Origin: Flavipsychrobacter sp.
GTDB lineage: Bacteria; Bacteroidota; Bacteroidia; Chitinophagales; Chitinophagaceae
DNA: 47,072 bases
Direction: 5' to 3'
Assembly (NCBI GenBank): GCA_016786565.1
Contig: JAEUVY010000113.1
Location: 1 to 47,072, forward strand
Part shown: in pieces, positions 1 through 8,802 of the stretch
Layout: each line of letters starts with the position of its first letter
How positions within the stretch are numbered: the first letter of the stretch is position 1
Notes under the pieces: model-generated
The model's input: the letters and a program-made list of their open reading frames with translations, nothing else
What the model was told of the DNA's origin: nothing
The model's database searches: none
Program-made: the position numbers and the translations under genes

Positions 1-37
1 AATACATTATTTCAACTACACAATAAATAATATAGAA

Positions 38-3000
38 ATGAAAACAAGAAATCTGATTCTCAATATCCTCGCAGTGATAGTACTGCTCGCAGGATTTAAC
101 CGCGCCTCCGCACAAAGCCTTTCAGTTAGCGCAGGAACGTCGATCTGCCTGGGCAGTGAAAGTACACTTATTGCTTCAGGAGGCACTGGCTACTCCTGGA
201 CACCGGCAACCGGGCTTTCCTGCACCTCTTGCGCCACTACTACAGCTTCGCCTGCAGTTACAACAACTTATACTGTGTCGGCCACGGTTCTGGGTGTACC
301 AACATCAGCCACAGTAACAATCACGGTAAATGCGGTTCCCTCAGCAATAATGGGCGAATCTGCCATTTGTGCGGGAACTACAACTATGCTGACAAACGCT
401 TTTACTGACGGGACATGGACCAGCAGCAATACCGCCGTCGCCACTATCAATGAATGGGGAGAGATGACCGGCATTGCATCGGGTACCACAACAATTACCT
501 ACCAGTTGCCCAACACTTGTCTTGCAACAACCGATATTACCGTGGGCGCCCCTGCTGCCATAGACGGAATTGCAGCAATTTTCCCGGGCACAACCGCCAC
601 ACTCACCTGCATGCCTGAGGATGGCACATGGAGCGCATCGAATGGCAATGTAACGATCGACCCATCCGGCGAGCTCGCAGCCGTATCTGGTGGCACTGCT
701 ACCATCTCCTATGTTTCGCCCACCGGCTGCGTATCAACCGGTGTCATGACAGTAAACGGCTCGCCGGCTGCCATAACCGGTACTGCCTTCATATGCGCCG
801 GCGGAACTACGACCTTTTCCAGTGCATCTGCAGGCGGAACATGGTCCAGCAGCAATACATCGGTAGCTACTGTCGATGCGTCATCAGGAGACATCTCGGG
901 TGTAGCAGCAGGCTCTGCTACCATCACCTACTCAATTGGTGCTGCTTTTACCACCAAACAAGTATTTATCAATGCGTTACCTGACGAAATAACCGGAATT
1001 ACCACATTTTGTGCAGGCACCAATACAGTTTTATATAGCACCATTGGCGGCAGCGGAACATGGAGCAGCAGCGACCCATCGATAGCTACTATCAACACAA
1101 CTTCCGGAATGGCAACCGGCATCTCGGCAGGTACAGCAACAATTACCTGCCTCATTGCATCATCAGGTTGTTACAAGACTAAAGACATCACTGTTAACCC
1201 GACACCGGATGCAATAGATGGCGAAACAGGTATCTGTGTCGGAGAAGTAAGCAATTTTAGCAACAGCGTTGCCGGGGGTACATGGTCATCAAGCAACTCA
1301 AGCGTGGCAACTGTTGGCACGGCCGGAACAGTAAACACATTAACAGCAGGCGGAACGACGATCAGCTACACTATGGCAACAGGATGTTACAAAACACTAT
1401 ACGTCACTGTTAAAGCAATCCCCGCTCCTATTTCGGGTAGCTCTGTTGTGTGCGAGAGCGCAACGTGTGCGCTTAGCGATGCAACAACCGGTGGAACATG
1501 GAGCAGCAGCGATATTGGTGTTTTCACGATCGATGAAACATCAGGTTCAGTAACCGGACAAACTGCAGGCACAGCAACTGCCTTCTACACAGGCAGCAAC
1601 GGCTGCTACCGCCAAAAAACAATAACAGTAAATACTCAGCCGACAGCACCTACAGGTACCGACGTAATATGCCTCGGCAGCACAGCAACCTGGACGAACG
1701 CCACCGCGGGCGGAACGTGGACAAGCAGCAACACTGCAACCGCAACTATCAACGCTACTACCGGAATGATAACTGCCGTTGGCACTGGCACCACTATGAT
1801 CACTTATAGTGTTTCCGGAGCCGGATGCAAGGCAACGCGTGAATTGACGATCGATAACACACCGGCCACCATCACAGGCACAACCACTTTCTGTGCCGGT
1901 TCTACCACAACTTTGTCTCATCCTGTAAGCGGTGGCAACTGGTCATCGGCCAATGCAGCGGTAGCAACTGTGAATTCATCTACCGGAGTCGTTTCCGGGA
2001 TCGCAGCAGGAAATACCACCATCACATACCGCGTTAGCGAAGGCTGCTTCGTTACTACCTCTATAACAGTAAAGGCACTCCCGGCAACGATAGCAGGCAC
2101 TGCAACACTTTGTGTAGGGTCTTCAACAGCACTTTCCAGCAGTCCGGCGGGCGGCACCTGGTACAGCTCGTCATCAAATGCCACTATCAATGCAAGCACC
2201 GGTGCTATTATAGGCACCACTTCCGGTACGGCAACCATCTCTTATGTAAGTGCCGGATGCGCAAGAACAACAACTGTTACCGTAAATACAGCCCTGCCGG
2301 CAATAGCAGGTAACGCAAGTGTTTGCCCGGCAACAACCACTACACTTAGCAACACTACTACAGGAGGAACATGGACCAGCTCAAATACCGCTAAAGCAAC
2401 GATCAACAGCACCACAGGTTTACTGACGGGAGTTGCAAACGGCACTACCATCATTACCTATGCCACCTCTGCCACCTGCTACACAGCTAAACAAGTCACC
2501 GTGAGTAGCACTATAGCTTCAATAACCGGCACAACAAGTGTTTGTGTGGGAAGCACAATAACACTCAGCCATAGTATTGACGGTGGAAACTGGTCAAGTT
2601 CGGCTACATCAAAGGCCACTGTGGGGGCAACAGGTATCGTAACTGGTATATCAGCGGGATGGGCAACCATCACCTACGCCACCGGCGGAAGCTGTTTTGC
2701 GGTGAAGACTATAGCTGTAAATGCTCTTCCGGCACCTGTTTCCGGCAACCTCACAGTATGCGAAGGTGCTTACACCGTACTCACAGCAACAGTTGGCGGC
2801 AACGGTACATGGTGCAGCAGCAACAGCGCAATTGCTTCAGCTAATTCAACATCAGGAATGGTGACAGGTATTGCAGCAGGCACAGCATCTGTATCTTATA
2901 AAATACCGGCCACAGGTTGTTTCACCAGCGCCATCGTAACAGTAAACCAGGCACCGGCGGCTATCACCGGCTCTTCCACCCTGTGTACAGGCACATCGGC

Positions 3001-3670
3001 AACACTTACCAATGCTATAACCGGCGGCACATGGACCAGCAGCGCTCCAACCGTTGCTTCGATCAATACTACCAACGGTGACGTATCTGCTTTGACTGCA
3101 GGGGGAACAACGATCACGTATAAACTGGCAAACGGCTGCACGAAAAAACTCACCTTAACAGTAAAAGCTTCACCCGCTGCCATTACCGGCACCGCAACTG
3201 TGAATGTTGGATCAACAGTCACTTTGGCCAACGCAACAGTTGGAGGCACATGGAGCAGCAGCAGTACCGGCAACGCAACGATCGGTTCTTCAACTGGTGT
3301 TGTAACCGGCGTATCAGCAGGTAATGCTACCATCACTTATCGCATCACTACTACAGGTTGTTTCGCTACACGCACAGTTACTGTAAACTCAGTTGCAGGC
3401 CGCTCTGCAGATAACCAACCAATGGTTCAGACCGAATTCAGCTTTAGCTTCTACCCCAACCCTACTACAGGCAACATTACGGTAGCAGCCGGCACAAAAG
3501 GATCACTGTATCTGTTTTCACAGGATGCACGCGTGGTGGGCGAATACAATATCGATCAGCCATCTGTACAAATTTCCCTCCCCGGTAATCTTGCCGCAGG
3601 AGTCTATTACTGTCGCTTTGTTGGAGAAGACGGATCTTCAGCAGCAGCACAGCTTGTCTACAATCCATAG
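38..3670 (+). CDS. Giant Ig-like (BIG2-type) repeat protein with T9SS type A sorting domain
   Basis: A 1210-residue secreted or surface protein. Residues 1-25 form a signal peptide ending in ASA-Q. A first domain (about 27-105) has a PKD/Ig look (SWTPATGLSC). It is followed by 14 tandem repeats of about 70-75 residues, each with a GC or CAG segment, then a GGTWSSS core, a VATI strand, TGxVTGI, and AGTATITY, which is the BIG2 bacterial Ig pattern. The last 70 or so residues (FYPNPTTG onward) match a T9SS type A C-terminal sorting domain, so export through the Por system and surface attachment or release are expected. An adhesin or matrix role is inference; no catalytic domain is seen. Composition is very rich in Thr, Ser, Gly and Ala. 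The gene stands alone and ends at a strong hairpin terminator. Only 37 nt of upstream sequence are in the window. Confidence 0.9.
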   Translation: MKTRNLILNILAVIVLLAGFNRASAQSLSVSAGTSICLGSESTLIASGGTGYSWTPATGLSCTSCATTTASPAVTTTYTVSATVLGVPTSATVTITVNAVPSAIMGESAICAGTTTMLTNAFTDGTWTSSNTAVATINEWGEMTGIASGTTTITYQLPNTCLATTDITVGAPAAIDGIAAIFPGTTATLTCMPEDGTWSASNGNVTIDPSGELAAVSGGTATISYVSPTGCVSTGVMTVNGSPAAITGTAFICAGGTTTFSSASAGGTWSSSNTSVATVDASSGDISGVAAGSATITYSIGAAFTTKQVFINALPDEITGITTFCAGTNTVLYSTIGGSGTWSSSDPSIATINTTSGMATGISAGTATITCLIASSGCYKTKDITVNPTPDAIDGETGICVGEVSNFSNSVAGGTWSSSNSSVATVGTAGTVNTLTAGGTTISYTMATGCYKTLYVTVKAIPAPISGSSVVCESATCALSDATTGGTWSSSDIGVFTIDETSGSVTGQTAGTATAFYTGSNGCYRQKTITVNTQPTAPTGTDVICLGSTATWTNATAGGTWTSSNTATATINATTGMITAVGTGTTMITYSVSGAGCKATRELTIDNTPATITGTTTFCAGSTTTLSHPVSGGNWSSANAAVATVNSSTGVVSGIAAGNTTITYRVSEGCFVTTSITVKALPATIAGTATLCVGSSTALSSSPAGGTWYSSSSNATINASTGAIIGTTSGTATISYVSAGCARTTTVTVNTALPAIAGNASVCPATTTTLSNTTTGGTWTSSNTAKATINSTTGLLTGVANGTTIITYATSATCYTAKQVTVSSTIASITGTTSVCVGSTITLSHSIDGGNWSSSATSKATVGATGIVTGISAGWATITYATGGSCFAVKTIAVNALPAPVSGNLTVCEGAYTVLTATVGGNGTWCSSNSAIASANSTSGMVTGIAAGTASVSYKIPATGCFTSAIVTVNQAPAAITGSSTLCTGTSATLTNAITGGTWTSSAPTVASINTTNGDVSALTAGGTTITYKLANGCTKKLTLTVKASPAAITGTATVNVGSTVTLANATVGGTWSSSSTGNATIGSSTGVVTGVSAGNATITYRITTTGCFATRTVTVNSVAGRSADNQPMVQTEFSFSFYPNPTTGNITVAAGTKGSLYLFSQDARVVGEYNIDQPSVQISLPGNLAAGVYYCRFVGEDGSSAAAQLVYNP

Positions 3671-3693
3671 CAGATAACATCTGCAGAAAACAA

Positions 3694-3730
3694 ATGGGGG
3701 CGGTTGAAAAACCACCCCCATTTTTGTTTT
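3694..3730. terminator. Bidirectional intrinsic terminator
   Basis: A 12-bp stem with one mismatch (ATGGGGG... / ...CCCCCAT) closes a GAAA loop and is followed by a T-rich run. It lies between two convergent genes, the Ig-repeat gene and the M28 peptidase gene, and can serve both strands. Confidence 0.85.
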
Positions 3731-3737
3731 GAGACTT

Positions 3738-5315
3738 TTATCGCTTGTAGCTATCAGGTGCCTTATTCACTTTTGGCAATGGTTTTCTGGGTAGTTTTTC
3801 ATCCCGCATCGCGGTATGATATACAAATGATGCAACGATCACTGCCGACTGCATCAGGTCATTTGCGCTTGCCCTGTCATAAGAGTCCATATTTGTATGG
3901 TGGGTACGTGTTCCATACTCCAGAGGGTCCTGTATAAACTGGAATCCGGGTATCCCCACTTCGTCAAACGAAATATGATCGGTAGACCCTGTATTCCTGA
4001 TGGTAAGAGTACCCGCTCCCAGGTCTTTGAATGGAGCAAACCAACTCTCAAATATCGGGCGCACCTCATCGTTCTCCTGCATATATATACCACGTATCTT
4101 TCCTCCTCCATTGTCCAGATTATAATAGGCAGACACCTTTTCATGCGCTGGTTTCAGCTTCATGGTAAGTCGGTCACCAAAGTGATTCTTCACATAGCCC
4201 CTTGACCCCAACAACCCTTGTTCCTCTCCGCTCCACAACGCTATCCTGATGGTACGCCTTGGTTTCACACCTATTGCCTTTAGTATCCGCACAGCCTCCA
4301 TCATCACCACAGTACCGGTGCCATTATCCGTTGCACCCGTAGATGCATGCCAACTGTCCATGTGGGCACCCAGCATCACTATCTCTGATGCCAACTCAGG
4401 ATCCGTGCCCGGTATTTCTCCTATCACGTTATACTCTGTGGTATCCTCAGTCAGGAATGTGGTTCGTGTGTCCAGTTCAAGGCTCACTTTTTTACCCGCA
4501 TCCAGCAACCGGCCCAATACGCCCAGGTGCTCGCTGCCCATTTCCAGCTCAGGCAGCACTGTAGGCGCATCCCATTTCCTTGATGAACCGTTAGAAGTAA
4601 ATACGGTACCCATCGTTCCCCTGCCACCACTCAGTACAGCTATAGCTCCCTCTGCACGTAAAAATGAATCTACTTTGGGACGTATGTTCACACGCGGCGC
4701 CGCCGGCACCGGCTTCTTCTGACTCAAATTGGTCACCGCATCTTCGGCATGCGGATCAAAATCCATTTTGCGCAGATCCTCATCCGTCAACCTTCGCGCA
4801 TCCGGACTAAAATTCGGCTTTGTCTCATTGTTCAGCGTCGACAGCACTACTATTTTTCCCCTCAATTTTCCCGTGTAGGCCGCCATGTCTTCAACCTTCT
4901 CTATCCTCACAAGCACTGCGTCTCCACTTATCAAACCGCCTGTACCAGGTGTCCATGCACGCGGTACGCCTATTAATGGCTGATAGTAGGGCGTCTTCAT
5001 TGCCACATAACTTTTATTGATCTCCCAACCTTTCCCAAATCCACCCCAACGCTCGATATGAACATTCTTTAATCCCCATCCTCTCAACTTGGCTGCAGCC
5101 CATTCCTCCGCCTGCTTCATACCTTCAGAACCCGTCAGCCTTGGCCCGTTCACGTCTGTCAACTCAAACAAAGACTGCATGATCTTCGGGTTACCAAACC
5201 CTTCCTTTTTTATCTGTGCCACACGATGCATGTCCACACGCTCTGCGTTATCGCCCTTGAAAGCCATGGCAGATACGGCCATAAAAACAACCCCTATACC
5301 GACAAATTTTCTCAT
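3738..5315 (-). CDS. Secreted M28-family zinc peptidase (carboxypeptidase Q-like)
   Basis: A 525-residue exported peptidase. A signal peptide covers about residues 1-19. A PA-like insert lies around 125-240 and the M28 catalytic domain from about 295. Co-catalytic zinc ligands are visible in order: H318 and D320 (GAHMDS), D330 (TDNGTG), the E364-E365 pair (SGEEQG), D401 (LDNGG) and H447 (STDHISF), so the site looks intact. The family contains aminopeptidases and carboxypeptidases of periplasm or cell surface that trim peptides; the exact substrate cannot be read from sequence. There is no T9SS tail, so the periplasm is the likely site. It is monocistronic, convergent with the preceding gene. 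Confidence 0.88.
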   Translation of the reverse strand: MRKFVGIGVVFMAVSAMAFKGDNAERVDMHRVAQIKKEGFGNPKIMQSLFELTDVNGPRLTGSEGMKQAEEWAAAKLRGWGLKNVHIERWGGFGKGWEINKSYVAMKTPYYQPLIGVPRAWTPGTGGLISGDAVLVRIEKVEDMAAYTGKLRGKIVVLSTLNNETKPNFSPDARRLTDEDLRKMDFDPHAEDAVTNLSQKKPVPAAPRVNIRPKVDSFLRAEGAIAVLSGGRGTMGTVFTSNGSSRKWDAPTVLPELEMGSEHLGVLGRLLDAGKKVSLELDTRTTFLTEDTTEYNVIGEIPGTDPELASEIVMLGAHMDSWHASTGATDNGTGTVVMMEAVRILKAIGVKPRRTIRIALWSGEEQGLLGSRGYVKNHFGDRLTMKLKPAHEKVSAYYNLDNGGGKIRGIYMQENDEVRPIFESWFAPFKDLGAGTLTIRNTGSTDHISFDEVGIPGFQFIQDPLEYGTRTHHTNMDSYDRASANDLMQSAVIVASFVYHTAMRDEKLPRKPLPKVNKAPDSYKR

Positions 5316-5442
5316 ATTTCAATTATGTTATAAACGCCAAAATAGACAAAACCAGATAATAATGGAACAAACATTAGTTGCGACTTGCAAGCCAACACCT
5401 CTCACAACAAAGTCATTCTATGAAATTATGACGCTGATACTA

Positions 5443-5470
5443 TTGTGATTGAAGAAATTTTATATCTTCG
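5443..5470 (+). promoter_or_regulatory. Bacteroidota-type promoter (TTG-N17-TATCTTCG)
   Basis: TTG at 5443-5445 is followed after 17 nt by TATCTTCG at 5463-5470, one base from the TAnnTTTG -7 consensus of Bacteroidota. It lies 19 nt before the start of the Pro/Ala/Lys-rich gene. Confidence 0.55.
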
Positions 5471-5489
5471 CTAATACAAAAGTAAACTT

Positions 5490-6239
5490 ATGACAAAATT
5501 TTTTGTTCCGTTATTTGTTGTAGCTGCAATGTGTTGCGGTAGCGCATTTGCTCAAAAACCTGCACCGGCAGTTAAGAAAGTGGCCCCTCCGGTCAACAAA
5601 ATGCCTGTTCCGGTGGCTCGTCCCGTTGTTCCGGTGGCAAAACCTGCAGCGCCAACTGTAGCAAAACCTACACCTGCTCCGGCTCCTAAACCGGCAGAAG
5701 CACCAAAACCAGCTGAGGCACCGAAGCCGGCTCCGGTAGTTGCAAAACCAGCACCGGCACCAAAAGCTGCAGAAGCACCAAAACCTGCTCCTGCTCCTAA
5801 ACCTGCTGTAGCTGCAAAACCAGCACCGGCACCAAAATCAGCAACTATCCCTAAAGCTCCGGTAAAAAAATCGGGTACTGCCGGAAAAGCACCAAAGAAA
5901 AAAGCTGCAACAACTCCTGTTGCTTCACCAGTGGCATCACCGGTTGCTTCACCTGCACCAATGCCGGCTGAAAACATGGCTGCTCCTACACAAAAAGCTG
6001 AAAGGACATACAACGACGACATGGCCGGCAACGAAACTGAAAGCGATAATGCACCTTCAGGTTCATACCACAGCATCAACAATTGCACCTGCTACAAAAA
6101 CGCTCCGGATGACGCGGCTCCATGGAAATACCGCAACAGGCGCTACTACAGGTACAACTATACAATGAAACACTACCGCAACGGCAAACACGAAAAAAAC
6201 TGCTGCGCCGATGGTAATGAAAAACACAAGTGCCATTAA
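5490..6239 (+). CDS. Secreted Pro/Ala/Lys-rich low-complexity protein with Cys/Tyr-rich tail
   Basis: 249 residues of unknown function. A signal peptide ends near residue 21 (GSAFA-Q). Residues about 23-165 are low complexity, built from APKPAEAPKPA-like units, a composition typical of extended periplasm-spanning linkers such as those in TonB. Residues 165-195 are acidic and polar. The last 55 residues are different: basic, Tyr- and His-rich, with five cysteines arranged as CTC, CC and a final C. No TonB C-terminal domain follows, so this is not TonB. The tail could bind metal or form disulfides; that is inference. It is monocistronic with its own promoter and terminator. Confidence 0.75.
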   Translation: MTKFFVPLFVVAAMCCGSAFAQKPAPAVKKVAPPVNKMPVPVARPVVPVAKPAAPTVAKPTPAPAPKPAEAPKPAEAPKPAPVVAKPAPAPKAAEAPKPAPAPKPAVAAKPAPAPKSATIPKAPVKKSGTAGKAPKKKAATTPVASPVASPVASPAPMPAENMAAPTQKAERTYNDDMAGNETESDNAPSGSYHSINNCTCYKNAPDDAAPWKYRNRRYYRYNYTMKHYRNGKHEKNCCADGNEKHKCH

Positions 6240-6260
6240 TATTTGTTTATGATATGCAAA

Positions 6261-6291
6261 AAACTCCGGCTATCAGCCGGAGTTTTTTTTT
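6261..6291 (+). terminator. Intrinsic terminator
   Basis: Stem AAACTCCGGC / GCCGGAGTTT around loop TATCA, followed by a T run, 21 nt after the stop codon of the Pro/Ala/Lys-rich gene. Confidence 0.9.
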
Positions 6292-6384
6292 ATGCTATGT
6301 AATTTGTTAATACTTCTACTCTTCTACATATCTCTCCAAGTTAGGCTTTACTTTTGATACACATTTTCAACGACCATCTCAGCA

Positions 6385-6975
6385 ATGTCATTTACCTTAA
6401 TAACGGTCATTATAACAGTTGCTATTTCGATAGCGGCTTTCAATAACGAGAATCTCATCAACAAGCTCATTCTGTGGCCCCGCTACATGAACGACCCGCA
6501 AGAGTATTATCGCCTGCTCACGGCAGGTTTCATTCATGCCGATTGGAATCACCTCATTTTCAACATGGTGTCACTTTATTTCATTGGCAGCAGTGCCGAG
6601 TCTATCCTTGGCATGGGTTTCCTCACCCTATACCTTACAGGCATTATCATCTCATCCCTGCCATCGTTCTTAAAGCATCGCAACAATTCCTATTACCGTT
6701 CACTGGGCGCTTCCGGCGGGGTTGCGGCCATTATGTTCTTCTTTATCTATTTTGCCCCGTGGAGCAAGCTGTATATTATCTTCCTCCCGATAGGTATTCC
6801 GGCAATATTGTTCGGCATACTCTATCTGGTCTATGAGGCGTACATGGCAAAAAAGGGTGGCGGCACCATGAACCACGATGCACACTTCTGGGGCGCGGTA
6901 TACGGACTGATCTACGCACTGGTTATCGACCCCACTCACGGTAAACTGTTTCTGAATGCAGTACTCAATCCATAA
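6385..6975 (+). CDS. Rhomboid-family intramembrane serine protease
   Basis: A 196-residue polytopic membrane protein with about six hydrophobic segments. The rhomboid catalytic dyad is visible: S110 in GASGG and H167 in NHDAHFWGAVYG. The HADWNHLIFNM segment (H51, H56, N60) matches the conserved TM2 His/Asn region that forms the oxyanion site. Rhomboids cleave transmembrane helices within the lipid bilayer; the substrate here is unknown. The length is that of a minimal six-TM bacterial form without cytosolic or extra domains. The stop lies 2 nt from that of the convergent tilS gene, with no terminator between them. Confidence 0.92.
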   Translation: MSFTLITVIITVAISIAAFNNENLINKLILWPRYMNDPQEYYRLLTAGFIHADWNHLIFNMVSLYFIGSSAESILGMGFLTLYLTGIIISSLPSFLKHRNNSYYRSLGASGGVAAIMFFFIYFAPWSKLYIIFLPIGIPAILFGILYLVYEAYMAKKGGGTMNHDAHFWGAVYGLIYALVIDPTHGKLFLNAVLNP

Positions 6976-6977
6976 GA

Positions 6978-8309
6978 TCAGCTCATCGTAATTGCCAACA
7001 CTTCTTTCGTGCCGACTTTAACCTTAAAACGTTCGTCTGGTCTTATCCCGCAAACCCAAATGATCCGCTTTCCACTTTCCAGCACCCATACACGGTCTTT
7101 TTCGTGGATAGGCATCTTTATGTCAATAAGCAATCTGCTTACTTTCTTCTTTTTCATCCCCATCCCCATAGGATAGAGATAGTCTCCCGTCTTCCACTTG
7201 CGTAAAACCAACGGGAACGTTACATCACTCACATCCACCAACACTTTGTTGGCGGGCATCTTCATGTCTTCGGGAACCGGCACAACCGCAAAAGAGTATT
7301 TCCCTGTATTGATTGCAACTTCTGCCGGCACGTTTTCTATCTGAATGATGTCAGCCTCCTCCGTGGTGCGACTTGTAATTATCAAAAACTCTCTGTTCCT
7401 GATGATCTTGTGCGTTGCCGACAGTACATATTTACCGCTCGCGGCATCCATCAAGCTCATCACATCCGGCATCTGCGCCGATGCAAATCCGTAAGGGCGC
7501 ACAAGCTCATAACATATTGTTTCAAGCGGCTTGCGCTTCATCAGTTTCCTTACCGGAATATAAATATCATTGCCTCTGCGTTCTGTAAGCGATTTGCGCT
7601 CCTGCTCCACTGCTTTTTCATAAAGCACCTCCGCTTCAGCCAGTCGGCGGATGGTATCATTGGCACGTTGCACACCGTCCCTGAACAACTTCTCAGCAAC
7701 CGGCACCAGATTATGTCGCACGGAATTTCTCAGATAATCGTCCGACTCGTTCGATGAATCTTCCCTGTACGCTATTCTTTCCTGCCTGCAGTATTCGGCT
7801 AATTCGTCCCTTGTTGCAAACAGTAACGGCCTCATGATATTATCGCGCTCACGCTGAATGCCATGCATCCCCTTCAGTCCCGTTCCTCTGAACATATTCA
7901 TCAGCACTGTCTCCACATTATCGTTAGCATGATGCGCCGTTGCTATCCTTGCATATCCAAACTCTTTAGCCAATTCATTAAACCACTCATACCGCAATAT
8001 CCGGGCCGTTTCCTGGGTTCCTTTCTTCCATTCTTCAGCACGCTCTCGGGTAGCAAACCTGGTTACATGGCATTGCACTCCATTGGCAATACACCAATCG
8101 CGCACCAACTGTTCGTCTCCGTCAGATTCAGCGCCACGCAACCCGAAATTGCAATGAGCCACACCAATGCTTATCCCTGCACGCACGAACAGCTCTGCCA
8201 TCACCATAGAATCAACACCACCACTCACGGCCAGCAGTACCCGTGACCCTTTCAGGTGCGAAAAGTTGCTCTCCCACTCTCTCGAAAACTCTGTCAACAG
8301 ATTGCCCAA
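6978..8309 (-). CDS. tilS: tRNA(Ile)-lysidine synthetase
   Basis: A 443-residue cytoplasmic enzyme that attaches lysine to C34 of the CAU-anticodon tRNA(Ile) using ATP, so that the tRNA reads AUA. The N-terminal PP-loop is clear: SGGVDS at residues 29-34, followed by a HCNFGLRG segment and ATAHHANDNVET, which are typical of TilS. The C-terminal part (about 360-440, LRKWKTGDYLYPMGM...) corresponds to the TilS C-terminal tRNA-binding domain. The start codon lies 23 nt downstream of the TPR gene on the same strand, so the two probably form an operon. Confidence 0.95.
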   Translation of the reverse strand: MGNLLTEFSREWESNFSHLKGSRVLLAVSGGVDSMVMAELFVRAGISIGVAHCNFGLRGAESDGDEQLVRDWCIANGVQCHVTRFATRERAEEWKKGTQETARILRYEWFNELAKEFGYARIATAHHANDNVETVLMNMFRGTGLKGMHGIQRERDNIMRPLLFATRDELAEYCRQERIAYREDSSNESDDYLRNSVRHNLVPVAEKLFRDGVQRANDTIRRLAEAEVLYEKAVEQERKSLTERRGNDIYIPVRKLMKRKPLETICYELVRPYGFASAQMPDVMSLMDAASGKYVLSATHKIIRNREFLIITSRTTEEADIIQIENVPAEVAINTGKYSFAVVPVPEDMKMPANKVLVDVSDVTFPLVLRKWKTGDYLYPMGMGMKKKKVSRLLIDIKMPIHEKDRVWVLESGKRIIWVCGIRPDERFKVKVGTKEVLAITMS

Positions 8310-8332
8310 TATTGTTCGTTTGGTAGCGTCAA

Positions 8333-8647
8333 TTAATAAACCAGGTCTTCATAAGCCGCCTGAAGCTCATTATAACTATGCATGTCTTTAGCCGCCTTGG
8401 CCTCAGCCATCCCTTTCTCATAAACAGCTACCGCGGCATCCGTTGCACCGGTACGTTCCAGCAGCTTCCCCAAATGATAATAGGTTGCCACATAATGCGG
8501 ATCGTTACTAAGGTTGGTCTCAAAATAGGTACGCGCCCGGTCCTCCTCGCCTGCCTTTACATACTCAAGCGCCAGTGCATGGTTAAGAAAACAGTCTTTC
8601 GGACTGCTCTCAAGAAATTTCAATAACTTCTCTATTCGTTCGCTCAT
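8333..8647 (-). CDS. Small TPR-repeat protein
   Basis: 104 residues, cytoplasmic, with no signal peptide. Two to three degenerate tetratricopeptide units are visible: NHALALEYVKAGEEDRA (about 22-38), HYVATYYHLGKLLERTGATDAA (about 51-72) and HSYNELQAAYEDL at the end. TPR helices mediate protein contacts; the partner is unknown. It precedes tilS by 23 nt and is likely cotranscribed. Confidence 0.8.
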   Translation of the reverse strand: MSERIEKLLKFLESSPKDCFLNHALALEYVKAGEEDRARTYFETNLSNDPHYVATYYHLGKLLERTGATDAAVAVYEKGMAEAKAAKDMHSYNELQAAYEDLVY

Positions 8648-8658
8648 TCTATCTCGTT

Positions 8659-8674
8659 AGGCACTTAGGTGCCT
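8659..8674. promoter_or_regulatory. Small inverted repeat in a divergent intergenic region
   Basis: AGGCAC-TTAG-GTGCCT is a 6-bp inverted repeat 12 nt upstream of the TPR gene start, in the gap shared with the divergent DUF58 gene. It could be an operator or a chance palindrome; no T run follows. Confidence 0.25.
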
Positions 8675-8802
8675 GTCAGGCAAATTTAGTCACCTATCAC
8701 TAAACAATACAATTCTGTTTGCCACATACACACAATTGAAAATTAACAACTTTTACAAGATCGTTTTGCTACTTTCACGCATACTTCAGTTCCCGGCTAC
8801 GA

